From positions 1-14,863 of the forward strand of contig JAAYPD010000143.1 in NCBI GenBank assembly GCA_012520015.1: a DNA stretch of 14,863 nt, read 5' to 3'. The notes beneath the pieces are model-generated. The model searched no databases. It was not told the origin of the DNA and saw only the letters and a list, made by a program, of their open reading frames with translations. How positions within the stretch are numbered: position 1 is the stretch's first letter; each line of letters begins with the position of its first letter. This document shows positions 1 to 7,979 of this stretch, piece after piece. This DNA comes from Methanomicrobiales archaeon (lineage in GTDB: Archaea; Halobacteriota; Methanomicrobia; Methanomicrobiales; Methanospirillaceae). Position numbers and translations under genes: made by a program.

Positions 1-1
1 C

Positions 2-646
2 GTACGAGTGGTAGTATCGAGTGAGAGAGATACCTCAATGTTCATGAATAAGACGTACTTGATATTACGAAAAGTTAAAAAATTATGTCATTGGATCTGG
101 ATCAATCTCTAAAGCTGTCTTACATGAGTCGGAATTGTAAAATATGATCCTGACCGGCTGGAAGAAAGCCTGGACACTGAGGTCATCAGTGAGAATAATC
201 CTGACATTATACTCCTTCTCAGCGTAACAGAAGGAGGAAAAGTCATCGGGATAATAAGAGAACATGGCATCAGTGTACCTCTCCTTGGAACAAGAGTCAT
301 TGAACGAAATACACTCTTTGATGAACCAGCAGCTGAAGGGCTTATCTTTACCACACCTGCTCTTGACAGATCACATCCGTTCTTTAACCAGTACCTTGAG
401 CAATTCGGAGAAGAAGCGACATTTTACGGGGCAGAAGGATATGATGCCATGATGAACCTGTACAAAGCCGCAGATGCATGCAAGGACGATACCGGCTGCC
501 TGTCGTCATGGTTTACAAATTACAGTTACAATGGCACCCTTGGAGAAGTAAAACTAGACGAGAACCGTGTGGCCTTTTACCCGATTGAGTTCAGGGTAAT
601 CAGGGACGGAAAGTTTGAACCCTTTGATCAGACGGCAAATAGTTAA
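2..646 (+). pseudogene. Frameshifted C-terminal part of an ABC transporter substrate-binding protein (Leu/Ile/Val type)
   Basis: This is the remainder of a periplasmic-binding-protein-like receptor (Peripla_BP_6 type) that would capture a small ligand, such as an amino acid, outside the cell for an ABC importer. The coding signal changes frame twice. Frame 2 (2 to about 61) reads VRVVVSSERDTSMFMNKTYL. Frame 3 (63-127) continues with YYEKLKNYVIGSGSISKAV and LHE. Frame 2 then resumes at 128 with VGIVKYDPDRLEESL and stays open to the TAA at 644-646. One extra base near 60-62 and one missing base near 127 explain everything, and no other stop interrupts the three pieces. Typical family elements are visible: the 'NPDIILL' strand, 'GISVPLLGT', the hinge region, and 'GAEGYDAMMNLYKA'. 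The N-terminal half and the start lie outside the window. The assignment is by pattern recognition. Sequencing error instead of true decay cannot be excluded. Confidence 0.7.
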
Positions 647-3600
647 TCCGTGGCCTCTGCAAGGCTGCATGGAGTAACAACCCCATCATTAATTTCTGCT
701 TCTCCTCTTTCGGTCAAAAGCTCCACAGCCCTCATGATTCTCTGTTCTGCCTGCGGTCCTGGCCTTTTCATCCCGAAAAGGAGAGAGATTTTCTGGCAGA
801 TATCAGTCAATTTCATCGATCCTTCCTTTTTCACAAGATGAATGACGGCATTGGAGATCTCCTGGTAAGAGATATCGTCAATTCTGCGTCGGTATGGATC
901 TTCAGGGGTATGGGAACGGTAAGTTACATACTCAGAAAAACTCCTGTGATCAGGCCAGATAAACACCCGGTCCCCATCATTCTCAAAATGAAATGACCGG
1001 GCCTTTAATATCGACTCAAACTTCGGTTTAATCTTTGAAGTTTTCCGGTTTATCTCCCAGCAGACCCTGAGCCTGTCAAAACACTGCTCCTTAGTTAACG
1101 GCCCTTCTGCCATGACAATCTCCATTAAAACCCTTGCAATCTCATTATCATGAGCACCACTGACAAAATCCTCCTTTGTGCCGATAATGTCCCGGTTCAT
1201 GTATGCAGTATAAGGGACCTCCGGGTAGGTGATAGAAGGCTGAATTGGGGCTTCGGGGAAGAACTCCTCCTGTTCTGAATCAGAATTGTCCCCCTCTCCT
1301 CCATCGTCATTGCCGAATAGCATGGTATCCGGAGAATATTCACTTCTTGCAAGCTCTATCTGCTGAATTATCCGCTCAATCTCGTTCTCCTTCTCATCCC
1401 ACCAGTCAGCGGCCCAGATACGGTGAATCCTCCAGCCAAGTTGGGATAAGACATATGTGGTCAGAATATCCCTGTCACGTGCTGTCTTTGCCTCCTGGTA
1501 ATAAGGCCCGTCAAAAAGAATCCCAAGTATGAACCTGCCAGGGAGATCAGGGTCCATGACTGCGATATCTACCTGGTATCCGCCGCATCCGACACGGGAA
1601 AGGACCGTATACCCTCGTCCGGATAATGCTTCTTTCACCTCCTTTTCAATCGAAGTGGTGAAGATCGGTTCAGGTCTGATACAGGTCTCTGCTATCGCTT
1701 TTGGTCCTTTTTCTGCATATTCCAGGAACGATTTTAATAATTTCACCCCGGTCTTCCTGGTTCTTGAAAGATCGATATGTTCAGGCCTTAAAGATGAGAA
1801 GACAACGATCTCCTTCTTTGCCCTGGTGATAGCGACATTAAGCCTTCTCTCCCCTCCGTCCCTGTTTAAAGGCCCGAAATTTAAAGAGACTTTCCCATTT
1901 TTATCAGGACCATAACCTACGGAGAATAAGATAATGTCCCGTTCATCTCCCTGGACATTCTCAAGATTTTTAATAAATACAGGGTCCAGACGGGATTCAT
2001 TGAAAAACCCCTCTAACTGTGGATTATTCCTCCGCTCATTCTCTAATAAAGTCTGAATCAGGTCCTGTTGCCTCTCATTAAAGGTAATAATACCAATTGA
2101 GTCTGATGAAGACACAGGATCCAAAAGACGTTTTAATATCTCTTTTACGACCAGTTCTGCCTCTGCCTTGTTTGTCCTCGTATTTCCTGAATCAAACACA
2201 CCATCTGAGTTTACAAGGGAGATGGCCGGTCTGGTATAAGGCGAAGGGAAAGTTCTAAGACTATTATTGTAAAAGTGAAAATTGCTAAATGCAATAAGGC
2301 TCTCATGCCGGCTTCGATAATGCCATTCCAGGTACATCTCCGGGATACCAGATGCGATACACTCATCAAGGATGCTCTCCAGTTCAGCAGGCGAAGTCAC
2401 ATAGTCATCTTCAGTCCCGTCATTTATTCTCTGGAAGATATTTGTTGGCGGAAGTTGTTTTGGATCGCCTACAATTATCGCGGCCTTTCCTCTTCCTATA
2501 ACCCCAATCGCATCGGAGACCGGAATCTGTGAAGCTTCATCAAAGATCACAAGATCAAAGGCTGCATATTCAGGGTCAAGGTACTGGGCTGCCGAGACCG
2601 GGCTCATAAGTAAGCAGGGTTTTAATTTTAGCAGAATATTCGGGATATTTTTAAACAGGGACCTGACCGGCATATGTCTTCTTTGAAGCTGAATCTGGTG
2701 CCTGAGTATCCCAAGTTCGATGGCTTCCTCCCCATCTGTCCCTTTTGGCAGACCGGCAAAAAGCCGTGCCCTGATCTCATCCCTGGTAAGTGATGTGTAG
2801 ATCTTATCCAGGTCATTGAACTTCTCTATCAGGTCCTCAAATTTCGGACGATAAAACTGCCTCAACACCTCGTCCTTCTCACGTATACCCTCAACCCAAA
2901 AGTGGTAAAAGCTCCGCCAGATAAGATCTCCTATCACCTGTGGATCAACATTATCCTCTTCATATCGCCTGATAACCGGTGAAAATCCTTTTTGTGCAGC
3001 CCTCTTCCTGACAAGGTTCCACTGGCACCAGTCCTTAAGCCTTGTCGTCTCTTTTTGCCATCTCTTTACCGTCTCCATCTGCTGAATAAGATACTCTTCT
3101 GCAGAACCAGTCTTCCATAATGCATCAGGATCAAACTGTAACAGCCCGGATAAGGACTTTGTCTTCTCCTCCCATCCGGTTAAAGCCTGCTCAAATTCAT
3201 TAAACCGTCCGGTTATCTGCTCCTTTTCATCTGAACCTGAAGAAAGAACAGAGGTAAGACGGCTCCATGCAGAAATCAACTCTGAATAATCCCTAAGATC
3301 TGAACCAGGGTCTGATACAGGGCCTGATCCGTGATCTGTTACGAAATCTATTGCGAGATCTGTTGCAAGGTCTCTTATCTTTTCAGCCCTCTCAAGGATG
3401 ACTTTTAATTTCTCCCAGTCAGTTTTTTCATTTATGTATAGACCAAAGGCCCTTTTTGCTAAATCACGATAACCGGAGAGTTTTTTATGAATTTTTTTGT
3501 AATCCTCTATCTCACCGATATCCCCGATTATCTCTTCTATTCCTGGATCAAATCTGGCAAACCGGGAGACTTCCTTTATTATCTCCCCTGAGAGCATCTT

Positions 3601-6600
3601 TCTTTTTAAAAACCAGGCATTTGATATCTCATTATATCTCCGGAGAATTCTGGAAAGATCATGGGAGAGAATATCCTCATGGTATTTTCTTAATATGGAT
3701 GCATGTAACCTGTCCTTCTCAATACCAAGTTCAATAAACCTTCTGATATCCCCTGGGCCAGTGGCATCTTTCAGTATTTTCAGTAATTCCTCCGGGATAT
3801 GGTGATCAGTCTCCCTGATAAGAGAGATTACACCCCTGAACTCCTTTAACCTGGCTATTGACACCCTTCCTGGATTTAATCCGAGTAAGCCTGAAATAAC
3901 CGGGAAAATTGCTGCAAGGTCCGAAATACTCTTCTCCAGTTCCTGCAGGGTCTTATCAACACTGCCTTTCCAGTTGGCAGACCATTCAGAGCAATGGACA
4001 GGTTTCCAGGGATTATTGCCCGGATGAATTATCTGCCCTGAAATGATCCAAAAATCATGAATAAATGTCTTAATATCTTCAAGGGTCTCCCTGTTCATCT
4101 CATGTACCGGTGGCCACTCAAGGGGCAGATGCTCTATATCCCTAAGACCTGTGAGCCTTTCCATTCCCTGGTAAAAGCTCTCCCCCGTCTCTCTGGTCTT
4201 ATGGATGGCATTTACATAATTATTTAAATCAGACCGGAGATCGGCGATAGATTCTGCATATAGGCCCCAGTCATGAGGATTCTGCATCCTCTCTTCGCTG
4301 AGGACCCTTTCAAACTGGTCCAGGACTTCCCGTTTATGGCTTTTGTTAGAATGAAGCTCAAGGCAGAACAGATCAAGACCAGACTCCTTAAGCCTTGAAT
4401 GGACCACATCAAGTGCAACCTTCTTCTCAGAGACGAAGAGAACAGTCTTTCCAAGGGCAAGGCAATGGGAGATGATATTCGTTATCGTCTGGGATTTTCC
4501 AGTCCCCGGTGGCCCGTGAAGAACAAAGGTTCTGCCCTCTCCAGCAGCGACAATGGCTGCAAGCTGGGAAGAATCAGCCCCTACAGGGCAGAATACCTCA
4601 CCAGGTTTGACGAAAAGGTCAAGGGTGGAGGGCATAAGAGATGATTTACTCCCTGAAAACCTGAACTTTGACGGATCAACAAGGCTGCTGACAAGGTCAT
4701 TCTCCATGAACTTCTCATAACAGGTATGCAGATCTCTCCACATCAGGTACTTAAGAAAAGTAAAATGACCGATTACGGCGGTATCCAGAACGTCCCATCT
4801 GTCAAGGTTTTTTATGCTTTTCCTGAACTGGTACAGTATTCCTGATACATCAATACCATGATCATCCATTGGCAGGGGCTCTATATGCGGAATCTGTATC
4901 TGAAAATCCTGTGCCAGCCTTTTTAGAAGGGTATTGTTAATCCTTGCCTCATCATCTCCCATCCTTACCGAAAACCCTGTAGTCACGTCCTTTCTGGAAA
5001 TCTCAAGGGGAATTAAGATGATCGGTGCAGATAAAGCCTTGTCAGAGAGTTCGCTCTCGTACCATACCAGGGTCCCAAGGGCAAGATAAAGTGTCTCGGC
5101 TCCGGTCTCGTCACGTGACTTGTTAGCCTGTGTATAGATGTTTAATAACCGTTTGTTCAGTTCATTCTCCGATAACTGGGAATATAGCCTGGAATTTTCA
5201 ATCTCCGTGGAAAAATAACTGGTCAGGGGATCATTTGGAAGAAGGGTATGAGACTGGATCTTCTCTCTCTTATGATCAAAATGTCTTATTCTGAATTCTT
5301 TCCCTTCAGAGAAGAAATCCTCAAATTTCGCGATATCAGGAATGATCAGGCTGATATTCCTTGTTGAACCCTTGAAATTTAAAAGATGATTCCTTAACGA
5401 AAGGTCAAGGAGATTATTCATCCATGCATCAAGCCGCGGGTACCTGGACTGTTTTGGCACAGGTTCGATAAGTCCTCTCCTGGAATATGCAGGTAATGAA
5501 ACCCGGTTTTTTACACTGGTTTCTGGCGGTATTAGACTGATTCCTGTATCTTTTTCCTTCTCCCCGGTCTTTTTACCTGCCTCTCCCCCTGCCCTGTCCT
5601 CTGCCTCTTCTCCAGTAGTCTCGGCTGCAGTCTCTCCTGCAAGGGCAGGAATCGGAATGATATTGTATCTTCCATCTCTTGAGGTCTTTACATCAATAAC
5701 GCAGTAAAATTTCTGTTCATCCAGGAGATAATTCCTCCCTGCAATCTCAGAATCCTTAAAGGAGACTTCGGGCTTTGCTGTGACATTAACCACGTCTATG
5801 ACCGTGATCTCGTCAAGATCAGCCCTCTTCCGAACCGGGAGAGGATCGTCAATGGTCACATCACCAAAATTATCCTTTACCAGCCATACCCCGGCAAATG
5901 CATGGCCTTTTATGATAATAACAAGAGGATGTAATCCGATACGCTCCATGCAGGCAGCATAAAGTAGAGTCAGATCAAGGCAGTTTCCAATCCTTTCGCT
6001 GACAATCTTCTCTGCAAGCCTGATCTTCTGGCCTTCCAGTTCAAATCCTGGTTCAGATGTGGCATACCTTATGTGGTACTGCTGAATTGCTGCATAGGCA
6101 GCGGCCGCCATGAGCCTGACCCGCCTTATATCACCAGACTGATAACCGGTAAACGACGGATCCCCGGTCCATTCATCTAATATCTCCCCGGCCTTTGAGA
6201 CTATTGAACTAATGCTACTGGCATTAGGGGTGATAAAAGCTGAGAGAAGCTCGGGAACAGACCGAAGCCCGCTCCACTGATCATAGGCCAGTATACGGAT
6301 TTGACAGGAACTCTCTCCAATTACCGTCCCATTATGGATTATTCTCCCGGTAACAGATCCCTGCACTGGAGATATGATATTTTGAAAGAACTTGTGGCTA
6401 AGTATGACCGGAACGGTATGAAGGGTGTATGTCTCCCCTGGAGATATCTTTGAGATGATGAGGGTATGAAGAGAGAAGAATTCAGGATCAGATGAGATGA
6501 CCAGGTGAATATCATGATATACCTTATCGCCGTTATTGCAGACCTTTATTCTCTTGATGACCGGGATAAGGTTCTGCTGCATCGCATAATTTGCTGAACT

Positions 6601-6690
6601 GTCATGTTCAATGGTGATTGAAAGAGGATATGGTGATGGGAAAGCCTCTTTATCACCAGGTAAACCTTCCGTTTTTTCAAGCTTGTCCAT
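643..6690 (-). CDS. Giant multi-domain SF1 helicase-nuclease (transglutaminase-like, DUF4011, helicase, Vsr/DUF559-like nuclease, DUF3320)
   Basis: A 2015-residue cytosolic protein, probably an ATP-driven nucleic-acid helicase with a nuclease domain. Order seen: beta-rich region (about 20-150); transglutaminase-like domain with Cys237 (NCLDL), His263 (KGHAFAGVW) and Asp281/282; acidic low-complexity linker (about 351-383); DUF4011-like start at 420 (LDAWMNNLLDLSLRNHLLNF). The helicase core has Walker A GPPGTGKS 726-733, DEAS 1384-1387, GDPKQLPP 1408-1415, YRSRHE from 1458, VQGDERD from 1579 and NVAITRAKKE 1618-1627. Next come a Vsr/DUF559-like fold (VDIAV with Asp1708, then TARDRD and GWRIHRIWAADWW), a DUF3320-like part from about 1840 and a C-terminal winged-helix-like segment. 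About 650 residues separate motifs I and II. The ATG at 6690 has AGGA about 12 bases upstream. Family knowledge: related DUF4011-helicase-Vsr-DUF3320 proteins have been reported as single-gene anti-phage systems (recalled as 'Hhe'). A defence role here is inferred. Confidence 0.9.
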   Translation of the reverse strand: MDKLEKTEGLPGDKEAFPSPYPLSITIEHDSSANYAMQQNLIPVIKRIKVCNNGDKVYHDIHLVISSDPEFFSLHTLIISKISPGETYTLHTVPVILSHKFFQNIISPVQGSVTGRIIHNGTVIGESSCQIRILAYDQWSGLRSVPELLSAFITPNASSISSIVSKAGEILDEWTGDPSFTGYQSGDIRRVRLMAAAAYAAIQQYHIRYATSEPGFELEGQKIRLAEKIVSERIGNCLDLTLLYAACMERIGLHPLVIIIKGHAFAGVWLVKDNFGDVTIDDPLPVRKRADLDEITVIDVVNVTAKPEVSFKDSEIAGRNYLLDEQKFYCVIDVKTSRDGRYNIIPIPALAGETAAETTGEEAEDRAGGEAGKKTGEKEKDTGISLIPPETSVKNRVSLPAYSRRGLIEPVPKQSRYPRLDAWMNNLLDLSLRNHLLNFKGSTRNISLIIPDIAKFEDFFSEGKEFRIRHFDHKREKIQSHTLLPNDPLTSYFSTEIENSRLYSQLSENELNKRLLNIYTQANKSRDETGAETLYLALGTLVWYESELSDKALSAPIILIPLEISRKDVTTGFSVRMGDDEARINNTLLKRLAQDFQIQIPHIEPLPMDDHGIDVSGILYQFRKSIKNLDRWDVLDTAVIGHFTFLKYLMWRDLHTCYEKFMENDLVSSLVDPSKFRFSGSKSSLMPSTLDLFVKPGEVFCPVGADSSQLAAIVAAGEGRTFVLHGPPGTGKSQTITNIISHCLALGKTVLFVSEKKVALDVVHSRLKESGLDLFCLELHSNKSHKREVLDQFERVLSEERMQNPHDWGLYAESIADLRSDLNNYVNAIHKTRETGESFYQGMERLTGLRDIEHLPLEWPPVHEMNRETLEDIKTFIHDFWIISGQIIHPGNNPWKPVHCSEWSANWKGSVDKTLQELEKSISDLAAIFPVISGLLGLNPGRVSIARLKEFRGVISLIRETDHHIPEELLKILKDATGPGDIRRFIELGIEKDRLHASILRKYHEDILSHDLSRILRRYNEISNAWFLKRKMLSGEIIKEVSRFARFDPGIEEIIGDIGEIEDYKKIHKKLSGYRDLAKRAFGLYINEKTDWEKLKVILERAEKIRDLATDLAIDFVTDHGSGPVSDPGSDLRDYSELISAWSRLTSVLSSGSDEKEQITGRFNEFEQALTGWEEKTKSLSGLLQFDPDALWKTGSAEEYLIQQMETVKRWQKETTRLKDWCQWNLVRKRAAQKGFSPVIRRYEEDNVDPQVIGDLIWRSFYHFWVEGIREKDEVLRQFYRPKFEDLIEKFNDLDKIYTSLTRDEIRARLFAGLPKGTDGEEAIELGILRHQIQLQRRHMPVRSLFKNIPNILLKLKPCLLMSPVSAAQYLDPEYAAFDLVIFDEASQIPVSDAIGVIGRGKAAIIVGDPKQLPPTNIFQRINDGTEDDYVTSPAELESILDECIASGIPEMYLEWHYRSRHESLIAFSNFHFYNNSLRTFPSPYTRPAISLVNSDGVFDSGNTRTNKAEAELVVKEILKRLLDPVSSSDSIGIITFNERQQDLIQTLLENERRNNPQLEGFFNESRLDPVFIKNLENVQGDERDIILFSVGYGPDKNGKVSLNFGPLNRDGGERRLNVAITRAKKEIVVFSSLRPEHIDLSRTRKTGVKLLKSFLEYAEKGPKAIAETCIRPEPIFTTSIEKEVKEALSGRGYTVLSRVGCGGYQVDIAVMDPDLPGRFILGILFDGPYYQEAKTARDRDILTTYVLSQLGWRIHRIWAADWWDEKENEIERIIQQIELARSEYSPDTMLFGNDDGGEGDNSDSEQEEFFPEAPIQPSITYPEVPYTAYMNRDIIGTKEDFVSGAHDNEIARVLMEIVMAEGPLTKEQCFDRLRVCWEINRKTSKIKPKFESILKARSFHFENDGDRVFIWPDHRSFSEYVTYRSHTPEDPYRRRIDDISYQEISNAVIHLVKKEGSMKLTDICQKISLLFGMKRPGPQAEQRIMRAVELLTERGEAEINDGVVTPCSLAEATD
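3302..3373. repeat. Six degenerate 12-bp tandem repeats inside the helicase gene
   Basis: Six consecutive 12-base units can be aligned: gaaccagggtct, gatacagggcct, gatccgtgatct, gttacgaaatct, attgcgagatct, gttgcaaggtct. All end in -ct and five end in -tct. On the coding (minus) strand they give a degenerate four-residue repeat at about residues 1107-1130, read as DLAT, DLAI, DFVT, DHGS, GPVS, DPGS. The unit length keeps the reading frame. It sits in the large helical insertion between helicase motifs I and II, probably an exposed linker. Confidence 0.7.
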
Positions 6691-6761
6691 GTAATCAGTT
6701 CCTGTCTTAAGACATACCCTGCATGATCAGTATGCAATCCCTGAAAACAGGCCCCCCTCTG

Positions 6762-6785
6762 ACATGAGTTCATGATTTCATGAAT
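6762..6785. promoter_or_regulatory. Triple 8-bp repeat containing a 16-bp dyad, possible operator of the helicase gene
   Basis: Three adjacent 8-base units are seen: ACATGAGT, TCATGATT and TCATGAAT. The last two form a near-perfect palindrome, TTCATGA-tt-TCATGAA, at 6769-6784. On the minus strand this lies 20-40 bases downstream of a TATA-like sequence and about 80-95 bases before the helicase ATG, so it would overlap the expected transcription start. A repressor site is an inference. It could also be part of the hypD 3' end. Confidence 0.4.
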
Positions 6786-6804
6786 TGCCAGAGAGAAGAG
6801 GAGA

Positions 6805-6813
6805 TGATATATT
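6805..6813 (-). promoter_or_regulatory. Candidate TATA box for the helicase gene
   Basis: The minus strand reads AATATATCA here, inside the 146-base gap between the hypD stop (6837) and the helicase start (6690). An archaeal start site about 25 bases downstream would fall near 6785, giving a leader of roughly 95 bases. This would let the helicase be transcribed independently of hypD. Assignment is by motif only. Confidence 0.35.
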
Positions 6814-6836
6814 GTATTATGATCCTTATAATCCAC

Positions 6837-7868
6837 TCATTTTGCACGGTGAACTGAGTAATGGTGCCATATTTTGCATGCTCCCTCATGGCTGACCATG
6901 CAAGGACCTACCGGTGTTCTTGGAGTGCATGTCTTATCAAAAAGTTTACAATCAACAGGAGTGGAGATACCCCTCAGGATCCTGTCACATATGCATCCCG
7001 CCTGTTTCTTTGTCGGTTTAATCTCGATGCCAAACTTTTTCTGTGCATCATAGCCTGAAAATTCTTCACGAAGTTTTAATCCAGACCTCGGAATTACTGG
7101 AAAACCTCTCCATTCGGTATCAGATGGTTCAAAGACCATGTTCATCAGGGAGAGAGCTTTTGGATTGCCCTCCTCATTTACCGCACGAGGGTATGCATTG
7201 TCAACCCTTGCTTTACCCTCCCTTATCTGCTGGACAAGCATGAGAAGACCAAGAAGGATATCATCAGGTTCAAATCCGGCTACCACCTGCGGCACTGGAA
7301 ATCTCCGGTAATCTGCAAGACCGGTGATAGTCAGAACATGGCCTGGCAGGAGAAATCCATGTAATGCAGCCTCACCCTGGGATAACAGCCACTCCATTGC
7401 CGGGGGGACAAGACGGTGGCAGCACAGTATTGAGAAATTTTCCGGCGGTGATGTAAGCAGCATTGCCGCGACCGTCGGAGCAGTTGTTTCAAACCCGACG
7501 GAGATGAAGACAACTTCCTTGTCTGTACTCTTTGCAATCTCAACAGCCTTGTGAACACCCTGGACTATCCTGACATCGGCACCCGAGCTCTCAAGAGAGC
7601 CATTAGTGCCCGGGACCCGGAGAAGGTCTCCGTATGTTGCAATTATGCATCCTTTTTCTGCCAATTCAAGGGCTGCATCAATCTCTCCCTGCGGCGTGAT
7701 GCATACCGGACAACCAGGCCCCATTACTATCTTCAGGTTCTTTGGAAGAAGGCTTCTTATGCCATGACGTGCGATAGCGGCCTCATGCGTCCCGCATACA
7801 TGCATAAACGTAAGATCGCGGTCAGTCAGTTCATGAATTTTCTCTGCAATCGGATTTTTCCCGGCCAT
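6837..7868 (-). CDS. hypD: [NiFe] hydrogenase maturation protein HypD
   Basis: An iron-sulfur protein that, with HypC, assembles and carries the Fe(CN)2CO unit of the [NiFe] hydrogenase active site in the cytosol. Diagnostic motifs, numbered from the TTG at 7886, are CGTHE with Cys31, GPGCPVC with Cys59 and Cys62, GFETTAPT, LLPGH and a C-terminal cysteine cluster (AGCICDR, DCKLFDKTC, GPCMVSHEGAC) expected to hold the [4Fe-4S] cluster. The frame is open further up and a TTG at 7886 could add six residues (349 aa). The ATG at 7868 is preferred here because GTGA lies about five bases before it, while the TTG has AGG directly adjacent. Either length fits the family. No other hyp genes are in the window. 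The helicase follows on the same strand after 146 bases. Confidence 0.96.
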   Translation of the reverse strand: MAGKNPIAEKIHELTDRDLTFMHVCGTHEAAIARHGIRSLLPKNLKIVMGPGCPVCITPQGEIDAALELAEKGCIIATYGDLLRVPGTNGSLESSGADVRIVQGVHKAVEIAKSTDKEVVFISVGFETTAPTVAAMLLTSPPENFSILCCHRLVPPAMEWLLSQGEAALHGFLLPGHVLTITGLADYRRFPVPQVVAGFEPDDILLGLLMLVQQIREGKARVDNAYPRAVNEEGNPKALSLMNMVFEPSDTEWRGFPVIPRSGLKLREEFSGYDAQKKFGIEIKPTKKQAGCICDRILRGISTPVDCKLFDKTCTPRTPVGPCMVSHEGACKIWHHYSVHRAK

Positions 7869-7949
7869 AAATCTCACAAACGTCAACCTGAAACGAGAAA
7901 AAGATGCCCATCCGATTATCCGGACCTTTAGCCATCCTTACCTGAACAG

Positions 7950-7975
7950 TCACATACAAGTAATGACATACAGGT
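7950..7975. promoter_or_regulatory. 12-bp direct repeats between hypD and the XRE regulator, possible operator
   Basis: Two 12-base direct repeats, TCACATACAAGT (7950-7961) and TGACATACAGGT (7964-7975), differ at two positions and are separated by AA. The second ends four bases before the regulator's ATG at 7980. ACCTG at 7940-7944 is also the inverted match of CAGGT at 7971-7975. The location in the divergent hypD/regulator gap suggests an autoregulatory site. No convincing TATA box was recognised in this gap. Confidence 0.4.
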
Positions 7976-7979
7976 TAGT

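Noticed and set aside
109..354. Minus-strand open frames opposite the transporter remnant
   Set aside because: The plus strand carries a recognisable substrate-binding protein pattern, so these are shadows.
1245..1915. Plus-strand open frames of 95 and 128 codons inside the helicase gene
   Set aside because: The minus-strand helicase and nuclease motifs are unmistakable here, and the plus frames have no family pattern or start signal.
6546..6836. Minus-strand 96-codon frame starting with GTG directly after the hypD stop
   Set aside because: No Shine-Dalgarno sequence, overlaps the helicase N-terminus in another frame by about 145 bases, and its product shows no domain pattern.
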